A stretch of DNA of 40,615 nt from Rodentolepis nana (GCA_900617975.1 UZAE01012178.1:1-40615), one strand, 5' to 3'. Shown: positions 10,611-23,884, numbered from the stretch's first letter. Numbers and translations are program-made. The notes: generated by a model not told the origin, from the letters alone.

Positions 10611-11729
10611 TTAGGTTTCTGTTTCTTCAGTTTTAACTATAGGATTTGTAGACTGATATTCTTTAAAGTAGGTTACATATTGTTTACTTTCTTCTCGATT
10701 GAAATCGGAATTTGCAAATATCGCTACACCTTTAAGCTCAGTTCCATCTTCATTTAGATGAATCATTTGCTTTCTACTAATACAAGGCATACTCTGCCCA
10801 AATGCACATTCAGTCAAAAATGCTTGATTTTGGACTTCAATAGGTTTCTCTCTTAATTCTGGTGTACTATCTATTGCTGCATCATATTTTAGAAATTCCT
10901 TCAGTTGTTCTACTTCATCGCCAAACTCATAGGGTAGGGAAGAAGGCAATAATGGGGGTGGATAACTCCAGGCGGCAATACAATCCCATTTAATACATTT
11001 GAATACCTGATGCCTTTTAAGCCGCTCAGCACTAAACCTTTTGTAGTAACATTTGATTAAGCACCTGTCAATTAAGTTTTTAAGAGAAGGCGAGGGATTT
11101 AACATAGCATTGACCATTTCTTCTAGAACGATACCAAAACTCCAAATATCGGCTTGTGTTGTAATGCGAAAGTTTGATTTGATTTCTGGAGCTCGATCAT
11201 GGGGAAGCAGTATGAACCTTAAGTTGTCGTAAGGCTGTTCAGCGGAGAGATCGATCGCACGGTCAAAATCGGATATCACTAAATGACCCGACTCGGTGAA
11301 AATAATGTTTTTTTGCCTTATGTCCATATGCACGATGTTCATTGAGTGAAGTTGATCTAATCCATGTAGTATTTCTGCAGCGTAAAATACCACATCATAC
11401 TCTGTAAGATAGAAGACATTGCTTAATAGATTAAGTAGCGTATGCCTTGATAAAAGTTTCATGACAATACAGGGCGAACCACTGTGAATAAAACTGTAGT
11501 GCATAGAAGCCAATTGTTTACAATCTGGCTTTTCATTTGCAATACGTTGCAGGATTTTAAGTTCCCGAAGAGAATTTCGAACGGCATTTGGTTCTTTGAG
11601 AAGGAATCGTTTCAGTGCATAATGTTCGCCTTTATCCGCACCACATGTGCTTTTAACATCGAAAACTATTGTAAAAGCGCCTCTTCCGAGATATTCACTG
11701 ACAACAAACTTTTCATTCCACGTAGTCAT
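10611..11729 (-). CDS. Divergent, intronless AGC-like serine/threonine protein kinase
   Basis: A 372-residue uninterrupted protein with a full kinase fold. It has a Gly-rich loop (LGRGAFTIVF, about 14-23), ATP-binding Lys40 in YALK, alpha-C Glu56 in RELKIL and a catalytic loop HMDIRQKN (134-141) with Asp136 and Asn141. DFD follows at 154-156, then APE at 180-182 and DIWSFG at 194-199. After Arg231, RLKRHQVFKCIKW and PPPLLP (about 236-262) resemble the end of AGC kinase domains. Key oddities: HRD is HMD, the catalytic-loop Lys is Arg138, and DFG is DFD. Lys40, Glu56, Asp136, Asn141 and Asp154 all remain, so activity is possible but not assured. About 110 residues follow the domain, and no AGC hydrophobic motif is recognised there. 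The ATG at 11727-11729 is chosen because it lies just ahead of the Gly-rich loop. No introns interrupt it, suggesting an old retrocopy or a lineage-specific intronless gene; no poly(A) or flanking duplication is evident. A weak ATTAAA lies just downstream. Orthology is unknown. Confidence 0.85.
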   Translation of the reverse strand: MTTWNEKFVVSEYLGRGAFTIVFDVKSTCGADKGEHYALKRFLLKEPNAVRNSLRELKILQRIANEKPDCKQLASMHYSFIHSGSPCIVMKLLSRHTLLNLLSNVFYLTEYDVVFYAAEILHGLDQLHSMNIVHMDIRQKNIIFTESGHLVISDFDRAIDLSAEQPYDNLRFILLPHDRAPEIKSNFRITTQADIWSFGIVLEEMVNAMLNPSPSLKNLIDRCLIKCYYKRFSAERLKRHQVFKCIKWDCIAAWSYPPPLLPSSLPYEFGDEVEQLKEFLKYDAAIDSTPELREKPIEVQNQAFLTECAFGQSMPCISRKQMIHLNEDGTELKGVAIFANSDFNREESKQYVTYFKEYQSTNPIVKTEETET

Positions 11730-14280
11730 CTCATAGGTGTTTATGCTGTTTAAAGTGAAATCGACTCAGGTTTGAAAGTTGCATTTACTTTGAGCAATAT
11801 TCAATGATTATTGTTCTCTTTTGCTAATTTTTGATGTGCTTGAACTTGTATTCCTCCTGTTTGTTCAGTGTCACTTACAATTTTAATTCGATTTACGGTT
11901 TAGTATGTCTGGCAATCGAATTGCGAAAAACTGCTGGGGACAGAGAAATTACAAAGTCAGTTTCAGGCCAACGTTTTGAATTGTAATTGCCAATATCCAT
12001 GAATATAGGCATCATTTTGATGTCAAGCACCAATCATCCATTGTATTATCACCTCAACTATGCCAATAGAGACAAAAGATAATCATAAAGGAGTTAGCTA
12101 ATGTAGCTATTTACTAAAGTAAGCAAATAAAGCATTAGAATAGGTAATTTTCTCATTTAATTTAATTAGTAATATTTATCTGCTATCAAGACCATGAAAT
12201 TTATAAAACTTTTTCGCAAACACTTGCGTGAATTAATGAAGCATTTCCATAATTAATTTTTTCCCAACTTCGCGGTTAATTTTAAATGACATATTTGTGG
12301 GCCATTTGCGTTGTCTTAATGTGCTTATCTACTTTACAAGATCTTTTATACACTCTAATTTTCCTTTCTGAAATAACATTATGATTACAAAAGATTAGCG
12401 GAAAGAATTCATAGCTATCCATTTTGATCCAAGTGGATGGAAGAGGCCTGAGAAACGTTGACAGATTTCTGCATTTGATATTGTCAATTACGCCTCGTTT
12501 TCTTTTTACGTCACATTCCATTAATCCAACCTTCATATAAACATTTTTCATTCGTTTTACCTTCTCCCAATGCTTATTTCACTGATAACTCTGGAATGCG
12601 AAAAGATTAAACGGTTGCTTAAATTCTGAAACCAGTAAGTAATTGAATGTCTTTTGTACCTGATCCTTTTATTTGAAATCGAGGAACAATAGAAAAGAAT
12701 TAACTTCAAATTCATTGTATTCGAATTCATTCGAGTAATTTTTACTAAGGCGCTTTGTAATTACATCCCCTTAATATCTACAACATATCGCTGATTTCTG
12801 AAATCCCAAAAGCGTACGATGGTTGTTGCTTCTAATCAGTAATTGCGACAATTTAAATGCCTCCGTGTTTAAGCAAATATTTAATTTTGTTTCATAAAAG
12901 GGGAACACTTTATATTTACTTTTGTCAATCACCAAATTTGCATAGTTTTTTTCAATTTTGAGGCATCGAAGACACCGATGTTTAGAACAAATAAACAAAT
13001 TTTGATCAAAAAACAATAAAAAAATTTTCACAGTTTAACGTATACGTATCGTGCCAGTTTTCGAATCAGGAATGATAAAAATGTGAAAATCTATTTGCTC
13101 GGGGTAATTTGCGTTTTTTACCAAGTACTTAATTATATTAATCAACCCCTTTTTATTCTAAAATTTTCTTTAATTAAATTTGTACACAGTAAGAAAATAA
13201 GTGTGCTCACATAAATTTTAATGCAAATAAAGAAACAATAACCTTTAGAAGTGAAGTGTGTTGGTTGATGGACTATCTTTTCTATTAAAATATCAAACCC
13301 CAAAACTTTTCAATTCACAAGATGAATAGAATTGCCATGCAAAAAAATTTTTTTTCTCAAACCTAGAGAGTTATTTTTACGGGAGTTATTTTTCCTCAAA
13401 TTAGAAGTTAAATGTCAAGGCAAAAATGTAATTTTGAAAAATTCTTAAAATTTTTCCTTGGCGGTGTTAAAATTGATTTTGCTTTGAAGCAAACATGTTT
13501 ATTTAAATTAATATTTATTACTACAAAAGACCCAACTTCAATTATCAGACAGTCACTTTCCAAAAAACATATTTCGCCCCACATACAGAACCTCCGGTGA
13601 ACATGAAAAAAGCTCTAGAACAAACACATAATGCATTTACATTGTACCCATTATTACAAAAATACTGGCTAGCAATTAAATTGCATTTATAACTAACATG
13701 AATTCCGATATGCTATGTATTGTGCGAATTTGGCTGTATGCGTTTTACTTGAACGAAAAACTTTAGTTATATTTTTAATTCGAATGCCAAAACAGCGTGT
13801 AGATCGTTACAGAATTTCGTATCATTAAATCCAGATGTGTATGCTGAAATCATCATTTAAGTACGCTTTCGAAAATTAGAACAGTGCATGATAAAATATT
13901 GATAACATATTGAAAGATACTGGAAATTCGCATTGACTAGTCTGAATTGAGCAGTTATATGTAACTTTTGCTGCAGCCAATCTCATCTGCTAGGCTATGT
14001 TTGTACAAGGCACAATTAAATTTAGTCACATCACAACCACTGAAAAACTTAATCAATCAATCGAGAAATGAAATTACTGTGCATAGTCATATGCTCAAAA
14101 CAGAGAGTCAATTGAGAGAGATTAAGAATTACGGCATCAACGAGCTGGTCTTCACATTTAAAAAAAACGAAAAATCAACGTTCAAGATTTGATTTTTAGT
14201 TAAATCTCATCATTCAATAATTCTTTTAAATTCATGTTCATAGCAAAACCTCTAGCTCAGATATTTATTTATTTATATAA
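11730..14280. other. Unannotated AT-rich DNA upstream of the kinase gene
   Basis: No exon or RNA gene recognised. Frames at 12282-12551 and 12771-13031 (minus) and 13412-13600 and 13968-14192 (plus) have low-complexity, AT-driven composition and no motif. The kinase promoter should lie in the first part of this interval (minus strand), but no TATA box or initiator could be placed with confidence. Confidence 0.45.
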
Positions 14281-14602
14281 AATGGCAGGCGTTTTGATAG
14301 TTATAATTAGCCCATTAGTTGACTTCCGGCTTCACAGAGGGGAAGGAACATCAAATTGAAAAAGTCGAGAGGGGTGAACAGAAGAGTGTTTCAAAGATGT
14401 AAGAGACAAACACAAAGATAGAAAAAAGGTGAGGTGAGTACTGTGAAAATAGTCGAATATGGCATAGAGTGAGATGATGGTAGTTTGAAGTGAGAAGTCA
14501 ACTACCAGTTAATAGACTTTTTGCTTTATGAGAATACGTTGCCCAGAGTACACCACGTGGAGGTAAGTCTGTAGCGAATCGCACAAGTCTATCGCACACC
14601 CC
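14281..14602 (-). mobile_element. SINE-like repeat, copy 4
   Basis: Minus-orientation copy. The 3' end at about 14281 (complement CGCCTGCCATT) is next to a TAAA-type tail at about 14262-14280; the 5' end is at 14602. The 5' end is odd: AAGTCT and ATCGCACA occur twice between about 14572 and 14600, as if the first ~20 bp were duplicated. The CACGTGG block is present. An AT dinucleotide run follows immediately. Confidence 0.87.
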
Positions 14603-17231
14603 ACTCAGATATATATATATATATTATTATAAAATCATGACTAGTTAGCAATTTTCCTGCATTTTAAGCAGCAATGAGTTGAGATAAGGTAAGCAAAAAT
14701 CAGTAAATTATTTCGATTCTTCAATATTCACTCGGCTTTCATTTAAACCAATGATAGAACAATGAACGAGGAGTCACTCAGGTAACCTATCTCGCAACAC
14801 ATTTTTGTGTTAAGTTAAAAACGCTAACTATTTCACTTTATTAAAAAGACCAAGAAATATAAGCCAGAACTATGAAAATCAATTATGTAAATTTGGAAAT
14901 AATGATCAATAAACATTAATATGCTTGTATGGATAATTAATTTAGATATTTTTATCATTGAAGATAGCTTGCCATATTTTGATTTCACCTACAGTGGTAA
15001 AATATGGCCCAAATTTTGCTTTTGTCCAAATTTGGGCAGTATAGTTAGTTTCATTAAAATGGAAATATTTGAGAGCGAAAAAAAATTATATTTTCTCAAA
15101 GGAGTTATTGCTTCTGGAGTCATAATTTATATGGAGCATTTTTTTATGGAAGTAAAGTTACACCGTCGAAATAGATACCTTAAAATATCTACTTAAATTA
15201 CAGCACAAAGCAAAATTCTAAAATTCATACTTTGGCTACGAAATTCGTATTTAAAATCAAGTTAATTGCGCCCGAGGCACTCTAAAGTTATGGTCTAATT
15301 GAACTTGTTCTCATTTCCTACACATTTTAAATGTGATAATTTGGCAATGATTCATTTCAATGGATGTCAACTGTCCTTCCGTAGCATGAATTTGTTGTCC
15401 GTTGATGGTTAGCGCGAAACCATCAAACTCAAAATCTGCTTTATGAATTAACTACTTCAGCACAGTGGTTTTATATAAATTTTAATTTTTATTAAATACA
15501 TAATTAATATATTATTTTTATTTGCGAATTAGATATGTCTTTTCGGAATTCCTTTCATTTCAATACAAATTTCCTTAAGATGCATAGATTACAACGAAAA
15601 TTAATAAAATTAAATTTTAACTTGTTCCCATTTGAAACGTATTCACCAACTGGCCTGCTTGATAGTCAGACATCAATCACTATAACCATTAATTCACTTA
15701 TGGGATATAAGCATGCATATGATAATCGATACGTTCTACTCAATAGGTTTAATTCTAATAATTTCTTCATATGTACTTAAGGCGATAAGTTGAAAAATTA
15801 TTGATTTGAACCTGTTAGATCGTAATTAGATCGCTGATGGTTAAATATCAAATGCAAAGGTAGTAAGCATATAATTTAATTTTTATCAGTTTAACGTATA
15901 TTTATTTTTAAAGTTTCACGATATTTATGTATTCCCAGGGCGAGGTGCAGTATTGCAAATCAAAATTGTAATCCAAGACAAAACAAATATTTCTAATGCC
16001 AAAAGTAGAAAACTTTTCACAGTATTTTCACCAGTATACTGAAAGGGTATTTATCTTCACAATTTGGCACAAAGCCTAAAAAACATGAAAAAATGTACTA
16101 TCGTTAACCCACACAAATATGAAAAGGTGGAGAATATAGTTCATAGTTTAAACTGACTCTTTTAGAAATTAAGGTCATATATAGACAGTGCCATCGTAGT
16201 TTAAACTACAGGCTATCACGCGATTCCCCCACAGGTATTGTTAAATGGTAAAATTAATGCTTCTCATTGATTCTATGACACAATCACTATTGAAAAAAGC
16301 TTAGAATGGTCCTACATCTTACCGCACCGTGCTCCAAATAACTGTCAGCCTCATTTCACCCTAAAATCAATCTACTCAAGGGTGTTGAAGTACCCTTATT
16401 GCCGTTAAGCGCGAAAGAGTTGATATTTCATAGTTTCAGCAGAAAAAATACGAGAACGAAATTTATGTCACAAATCAAAGACATGCTATTTTTGTACTAT
16501 AATAATACAGCATTGTAATGGATAAAGGTAGAATATTTTGGCACTTCGCTGATCATGCAATCACTTTCATCAACAAAATTCCAAATAAATTAACTTTTAC
16601 GAAGACTTTTAATTTTATCAATCAAATAAACTGAGTTTGGATCTGGGCATGTTAAGCTTATTTCAATGCGCGCGTGTGCAGCAAAATTTCTTCTACTTAT
16701 GTGTGATTAGCACATAACACATGGAATAAATTTTAAAAACCATTAGATTAAGCAAGGAGTTGATATATATAAATCCACATTTAAAATAAGATATTTATGT
16801 TCAAAAGCAGGAATACAACGATATACATTATCTTTCTTATTTAATCACTGCTTTTCATCAAACTTCCTTGCTATTCCGTCATAGAATCGAGATCGCACAA
16901 TAATAGAATGCAGTTCATATTATTTAGAAGTTTGTCAAAGTTAAATGCAAAATTTAAAGATTTTCGTATTAAAAACGTTCAAAAACATTGATCAAGGCAA
17001 ACAGAATGTCTCATATTTTGTATAAAAGCACAATTCGAAATTAATTTTGTTTGCGTAACATTCTTCATAGATCTCATGGATTTGCCAAAGTTATTTAATT
17101 TAGTCTCAATTAATAATTTATTTTTTCTCTATAAATAAAGATATCAAAACTCTTTCAACCAATATCTATTTAAATTGGACTATTTGAAGAATTATGGTGA
17201 CCTGTCAATTTGATTATTTTTTTAATTTTTT
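14603..17231. other. Unannotated AT-rich DNA with an AT microsatellite
   Basis: An (AT)n run of about 16-20 bp lies at 14609-14630 against copy 4. Frames at 14921-15196 (91 codons) and 15535-15780 (81 codons) show no recognisable domain and are not called. No RNA gene recognised. Confidence 0.45.
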
Positions 17232-17534
17232 CAAATACGACAGTTGTCATAAGCCCTTTAGTTGACTTTGGGCTTCGCAGAGGAGGGGAAAATCAAAGTG
17301 GGAAAAAGTAAATAGGGGGAACAGAAGAGTGATTCACGGATGTGAAAGAGACAGATAGACACAATGGAAAATTAAAAGGAAAGGTTCGTATCCAGGAGGC
17401 GGGCTAATGTGACATACAGTCTGTTCATGATATTTTGAATTCAGAAGTCAACTCCCGGTTTATAGGCTTTTTTGCTGTTTGTGAAAACGTTGCCCAGTTT
17501 GCGCCACGTGAAGTTACGTCTATTCGCGCGCCCC
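17232..17534 (-). mobile_element. SINE-like repeat, copy 5
   Basis: The most diverged copy, in minus orientation. The 5' end near 17534 reads GGGGCGCGCGAATAGACGTA on the minus strand. The CACGTG block, the CGGGAGTTGACTTC block and the AAGTCAACTAAAGGGCTTAT tail are recognisable. The terminal GCCATTT box is degraded, but the A/T-rich tail is still present. Confidence 0.8.
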
Positions 17535-20500
17535 TTAATTTGATTGTAAAGTCTCAAAAATAGCGTGACTGAAGTCAATAGGTTCACTTGAGTAGTCTAA
17601 ATATATTTGACTCAAAAGTATTCGTAAAACATTTTAACTTCCCATGAAAGTAAGGATATAATGGAGTTCCGCGAGTGGGAAAAATTCTGATTTAACTATA
17701 CGCTCGCATATGTTTCATGGTTGAAATTGACTTGAAAAGCAATGTTGGAGGAAGAAGGAGGCGAAATTTGTGAGAAAAAAAGAAAAATGTCAGGACTGAG
17801 CTGGGACAATTACATTCTGGGAAAGGGGGAGGGGAAGTTGTGATGATGTGGGGGAATTGGGGGGGGGGCAATGTTGCGGTGCGCTGATTTTCGGTATTCA
17901 TTCATTGCACAAGTATTATAGAAGCATGAAGTAAAAGTGTGAAATGTATTGGTCGACCAAACAGCTCTCTGGATGAGAGTGGGAAGGTAAAATATCTTTT
18001 CCTGCTTTTAATTGGACAAAAAGTCAATTAATAAAAGCTAATTTATGAGGATATTATTTGACATGTACTAGAATGGAATAGATTGCTAGTGTTATTACGA
18101 TTTGTTATGTGCATCAATCATTCAAAGTCCTTAGATGTCATTTTTAAGAAAATTTTCTCATTAGTCGACTTTTTATAATTGCCCTAAAGCGTCAAGTAGT
18201 ATAAGAATCATTGTTGACTAAAAATTAGCAATTACTAACATTAATTTAACGTGTTATAGTTTTTAATTTTAACGTAATCGATCTAATTTTAAAATTTATT
18301 TAAAAATATTGAAAGGTTGCTTCGACTGGTAAATTTGTGTTGTTATTTTTTCTATCAAAAGCGTCAAGCATTAGTACAAGGAATCCGTTTATCATTTTAA
18401 TTATTTACGTGACAATAAGTTTGATTTCTTTAATATTTCCTGTTAGCCATAAAGTTAGAAAGCAGCGGCAGGTCACGTGCGAATGGTTGGGTCTTAATAT
18501 TTGTGCTCGGAGGTGAGTGGAATGAAGAATTGGTGGGTAGAAGCAATAGGCATATTGTTTTAATATAGGCAGTGAATGTGAAGATAAATTACTTTTGGTG
18601 ATGAAATTCAATATTATGTTATACGATGTTGAAACGTAAGCCTATTTACGGAGCTGTAATTTTAGACATTATAATGACAGTACAGGCAACAGTTCATAGG
18701 CGAAATACTTAACATTGGTTTAAAATAGGGTGATAATATATGCCATTTGGATTTCTACTTGGCGTATTCTTAGCAGTTTGTTGATAAGAGCTGTCTAAAG
18801 GGTTGAAAATACCTAAAACTTAGTTTCAGGTCTTTACTTACTACAAGAAACATGGACAACAAGTTGATTTTCTAATCCATCTGAGATACCACAGCACTTA
18901 GAGCTATTTTGAATTTAAATAATTCCATTATTTTTAATTTTGCTTAGTAGCTCGCATGAAAGTTTGTAAGAAAATTTTGAATCTAACATCGTATTTAGTT
19001 TCGCAGGTTTTACATGTATATTTTGAGAACAAAAACCACGAATCAGCATATAATGATTATGGTATGCTTCTTTATTAAAGGATTCTGCTTTCAATTTTGT
19101 AAACTCAAACACTACCAGTGCGTTTTGAACCCTCCTATTGAAGGTAGCGAAAGTAAGCTATCAAAGAATGAATTGAGCGCCACACTTTCGTGTCTTTAAT
19201 CACTCAACTATCCCCCCCCCCTCCCCCTCAACTTTACGAGATGATTTGTGGTCATTATTTGGCAGCCACGCAATGCTAGATTTCGCAATAAAAGCTGAAT
19301 TGTAGGCTCTCATACCGTGCATTTTCGCATGTATATACGAAACTCAACTTTATCCTGCAGATAAATATGGATTGTCGTCAAAATCTTATTTCCCTCCATA
19401 AAACGGTATTGTTGTACAATATTTAGAGATATTTCGCAAATGAAAGTCTGACTCAAGTACACTAGCATAGATAAATATAAAAGCAATAAGATAGGATAAA
19501 TTGGTGCAAAACTACAGTTCAAGGAAGTGGGAGGTGAGATTTGGCACATTTGGATTCGTATTACTACTTCCTCTCTTCACTAGTGGCAGAGCATATTCAC
19601 CTGCAATTCAAAGTTTCCTTTGAAGTGCAAGGAACTTTATTTTTCGTTAAGATCCGATGGAACAATGTGATATGTGGGAAAGCAATCGCTTCGGGGTAAA
19701 ATAAACATAGAAATATCCGTTTGATCATTGATTCCGTCGATGGGGCAGGAGGATTTCTTGTGAGTTCTCACGTGCAGTTGGCAACCTCGCAAACGATGTT
19801 TCAATTAAATTCCCTTAAGATATGGATTAACGTTCTTTGATGCCTTAATTGGCTTGCCTCATGACTTGTACTTCTAATTATTCTAATGTAATTACAGGAC
19901 AAAGGAGCCGAGTTTTAAAATTTCTTGTTGACACTAGGGCACAAAGTTGAGGACAATGTCTCGGAAAGAAGGATGGATTAGTTTGAATGTAAATTTGACT
20001 GGATTATCCAAAGTCAAACCAAACGGGTCTTTGGTGTGAACATAATTTCAAATGTTGCCACTGGAAGTGAATGGTTGGGATAAATAATTTTTTATAACTT
20101 CTGAAGTAACCACAATGACTGTATGCCATAGGATATCGTTTAAGCATCGATCGTAACAGATTGTTGAGGCTCTTTGCTGAAAGCTTTATCTCAATCTAAT
20201 CAACGATCTTTAGGTCAATAATATAATGTGGGAATTTTAGTTTCTAAACTTTAATTAAAATGTATTTTTTTGGCTTACAAAGTGTAAATTCAGGACACTA
20301 TAAATGCTCGGATTTAGTATTTGGGATTACTACAAAAGGTAACTCGTTTCCAAAAATGTCCTTCAAAAGCGGGAATTAATAATAGAACTAAAGTTCCGTT
20401 ATTGCAGACTATAATAAGAAATCATTCTATACAGTGCTCTTACAATTTTGTAAATTTAAAAATTGTGTAAATTTTATGGATCAATAAAAACTTCTTTATA

Positions 20501-21642
20501 ATTTAATTCTCTCGCGTAGAATCACCCACTATTTTATCTTTGGTACAAATAAATTTGTTCGATGAATGGAAATCGCAATTAAATTCAACAGTTGGAGATT
20601 TGTTTTCATTTTTTGGGACCGATTTGAAATGTCTTTCGCAATTTCTGAACGCGTAACTAAAAGACCACTTCAATCTCTGGTGCAGTAATGTTCAACGAAA
20701 TGTTGGCCAATGATGCTCCTGCGCTATCGGGGAATGAATCATAAACATCCAACAAAATTAAGGAAATAAATACTTATGTATTTCAAATAAAATTCTGTCT
20801 GGGTTAAGTTAAGAACACAAAGTAAACCAGAATATTCATTTACATATCAAAATGGAAAGTTGTTTTATGATTTAATTATGTAGTTTGAATGAAATGAGGA
20901 ACCCTCTTATACGTATTTCGCGCTTTATAAAAATTTAATGTTTTTAAGGGGAATGTCTTAGGTCAAGTTTAACAGCTTTTTACTCTGTTAACTATTTCAA
21001 GGTTATTTAAGAAAAGTATTTTTAATTATAAATAAAGAAAGGTTTATGGTGCGACTACATGGTTGAGCTTTTTGTTTAAACCGGCCATCTCCGGCAAAGT
21101 TGCATGTAAACATGAAATTTAAGGTCAATCAAAATGCCTTAAAATATCATGAGATGTTGAACTCTGCAGATTTTTTCTCTTTTGTCCTAAACAATCTTAT
21201 TTGTGATTTATTTTCCACTTTAGAATTCACGAAGCATCTTGTAGTACTATTTCACTTATACTGAATTCTACCAAGAAATGAAAAAATGTTAGAGATCTTT
21301 CCTAATGAAGCCAACTTCAGTGAAATTCTGAAATACTGCCCAATTTCGTTTACCCAATGAACATGAATATCTATTAAGCTGTCTAAAATTAGGTGGGAAA
21401 CTTTACTAAATAAGGACACTTAAAACTTATTTACAATAGAAATTTTTCTCATTTTACAAGGTGATTCATAATACTTCATCAACTGTTGAAAGTAAAGTGC
21501 ACTTGACATCTTGTGGGTTTAGCAAGAAGTTCACACTAACACATTATAAACTGATACTTCATATATATTTATGGAGACGGATGGCAGTTGTATTGATACA
21601 GAAAAGTGATGTAATAAGCAGAAACTTTTTAATTTGATTGAC

Positions 21643-21706
21643 CTGATATAGCTAGAATATCCAAAAGACGTAAATCGATACGTCGAATCAGTTCTAGCTA
21701 TAATAG
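21643..21706. other. Imperfect hairpin, about 64 nt
   Basis: TATAGCTAGAA at 21647-21657 pairs perfectly with 21692-21702. Inside it, GACGTA at 21667-21672 pairs with TACGTC at 21679-21684 around a 6-nt loop. A 9/7-nt internal loop separates the stems, and a few more pairs extend outward (21643-21645 with 21704-21706). The size is compatible with a small-RNA precursor, but the internal loop is large and no known microRNA was recognised. Confidence 0.35.
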
Positions 21707-23115
21707 TTGAAATCTACGCTGTCTACGAATATTAGCGAAAGGGTTATTGCCTTCGCATTATGAAGCGATTGCTATTGAATAGATTAAGCGCTAAAAATGG
21801 ACTTTTAAGGACCACGTGAAGTCCGCCAAATTAAAGCACTATAAAGAGTATTAATAGTGGAGAAGCCAAATGTCACTATTATGTGTAACACAATCCACCC
21901 ACGTTTTTCGTCAGAATTAAGAAAATAATTATTTCTCTGTATTTAATTGCACCATTAATTTAATTCATTAAACCTGAGTAAACATAACTTACAAAACTCT
22001 GATATGTCAAATTCATTTTAATTCTCTTCCTTACTGTGATGTTTTGACACCCCTGAGTATCATAAATAATAGTTTGCCTTTTCATTCTTAGAAAGACAAT
22101 TATCCGTACTCGTAATGGCGAGTAAAATTACCAAAACTCGAGTATAGGAAACACTGGAAAAAACATTAAATTTGAAGAAAACTTTCTATATTTGGCAAAT
22201 ACTCTACAACCAGTAAACATGGATCAAAAGAAATTAAACACTTTGCCACCTTGACGTTTTTGGCACCTTTTGAACGGCTCGTCAATCGTTTTCAGTTGCT
22301 TTACGCAAAGTGCCTATTAGTTTATTAATTAAATAATTTCAAGGTAAAAAGCAAATAGTATTGGATGGCATTACGTGCAAATACACATTCTATTCTTTTA
22401 TCTCAATAATTGAAATCCATAATGGAGTAATCAAGTTATTCTCCATGTAAATAAGGGCCTGAGTTGGAATCAACTAATTTGGCAAATCTAAAAAAATTGA
22501 AGATCATTGTAATATCAGGTTTTTCCCCCTACTCTTAAACCACTTTCATATGCAACACAAATTAGAATATCCCACTTTTAACTCTAAACCCTGGTTTGGC
22601 ATTATTTTCAATGTTTGAATACCATAGTCTCTTCCTTGTCGGTCTAAAAAACTAATATATTATTCCAGTAAGGAATTAAATTTGTTTATCCTATCAACTG
22701 AGAGTGTCCTCGTTTGCCCACGCTTAAAACTCACTCGCCGTTTGCCACCTTGTCGTGTTCTGTCCTGTCCGTTGAATTTGTCCAAGCATGACCAAGCTTT
22801 AGGGGAAGCCAGACAATTCATTACTTGTTGTAGTCACAAAATTGCCAAAGCCTCAATTCAATGAATATTCGGAGGTAGTATTGAAATGGTTGTGGGTGAG
22901 AGATAAGAAATAGAGATAAGGCAATGGGTGTAGCTAAATAAGGAGAGATGCGGCTGTTTTTTTTTCCTCTGGTGTTTGAAAAGAAAATTATTCAATACTT
23001 TAATTGACTCTGATTTTGCATACGCGGTGAATTATTCCCCACAAACTTAAAAGTGACTTGCAATTTAGTAGCCAACCATGTTCAATAGATGGACACAGAA
23101 GGGATATCGGTGTAA

Positions 23116-23127
23116 CCCCCCCCCCCC
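23116..23127. repeat. C12 homopolymer
   Basis: Twelve consecutive C in an otherwise AT-rich region. Confidence 0.9.
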
Positions 23128-23884
23128 AAGTACTTCTGTTCACATGGGGAAAAAGATGTTAAAAATACTAAAAGTCGGATTTATGATGAAATCGGCTTAC
23201 TCTTTTTTCCCCGAAACTCCGAAATGAACTATCTAAATAGCGTCTCTAGAATGGTAAAAATATCATTCCTATATGAGACTTACCTGTCCAACTAGTTGGC
23301 GATTTTGCCATGATGGAAGGTTGTAAAGCGTTTTAGACAGGCCATTAGGAGTAAATACCAACTGTGTACATCGTAAGGTTGGTTGTGTTGAATGCCGTTT
23401 TGACAAAGATTTGGCACTGTGTAGTTAGTTAGAAACTAACGGATGAGGTCAGGTAAAAGTGCTTGTACAGTTCAGAGACTTCAGCATCTCAAATGAAAGT
23501 AAAACTGTTTAGTGATTAATTTTCTGTAAATCCAATCTATCCAAGTATACTTTATAGTTATTCTATCACACTACTGCTAGTCAGTTTCAAAGAAAAAAAT
23601 AGAGTAAACTTTTCAACTTAAATTACAACACAACTAGCCAATGCATACAAGTAGCCAGTTTCGTAAAATACAAGCATTAACAATTAGAGTTCGTTTATAT
23701 ATCTTAGTCACTTGTCAAACAGATTCATTTAACCTAGGCTGCTAAAACGCCTATCAAAGTCCTTCTGGAATGTAAAAAAGTTTAATTAGGCGAAATTGCA
23801 GTTACGTTAAAGCTTTATAATTATCATCACAAAGCAGCACACGATTCAAGAATATTATTGGCTAGTTCAGTGGCCAATGAAAAG

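Larger units (their letters stand above)
17535..23884. other. Large unannotated interval upstream of the receptor gene
   Basis: No coding exon or RNA gene recognised. It contains a 10-G run at about 17859-17868, a C-rich run at 19212-19227, a 12-C run at 23116-23127 and a hairpin at 21643-21706. A patch of higher G+C at about 22700-22800 holds a 60-codon frame (22682-22864) that I cannot assign. Any 5' untranslated exon or promoter of the receptor should lie here, but could not be located. Confidence 0.45.

Noticed and set aside
11484..11753. Plus-strand frame of 89 codons
   Set aside because: Antisense shadow of the kinase N-terminus, whose frame carries the Gly-rich loop and the ATP-binding Lys.
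12771..13031. 86-codon minus-strand frame with a hydrophobic start that could pass for a signal peptide
   Set aside because: No cleavage site or family resemblance; the Cys-rich look covers only a few residues.
14921..15196. 91-codon plus-strand frame
   Set aside because: No domain pattern, no splice context and composition driven by A/T; expected by chance in 40 kb of such DNA.
22682..22864. 60-codon frame in a GC-richer patch with several Cys
   Set aside because: No ATG at the start given, no recognisable motif and no splice partner; left as an unexplained patch.
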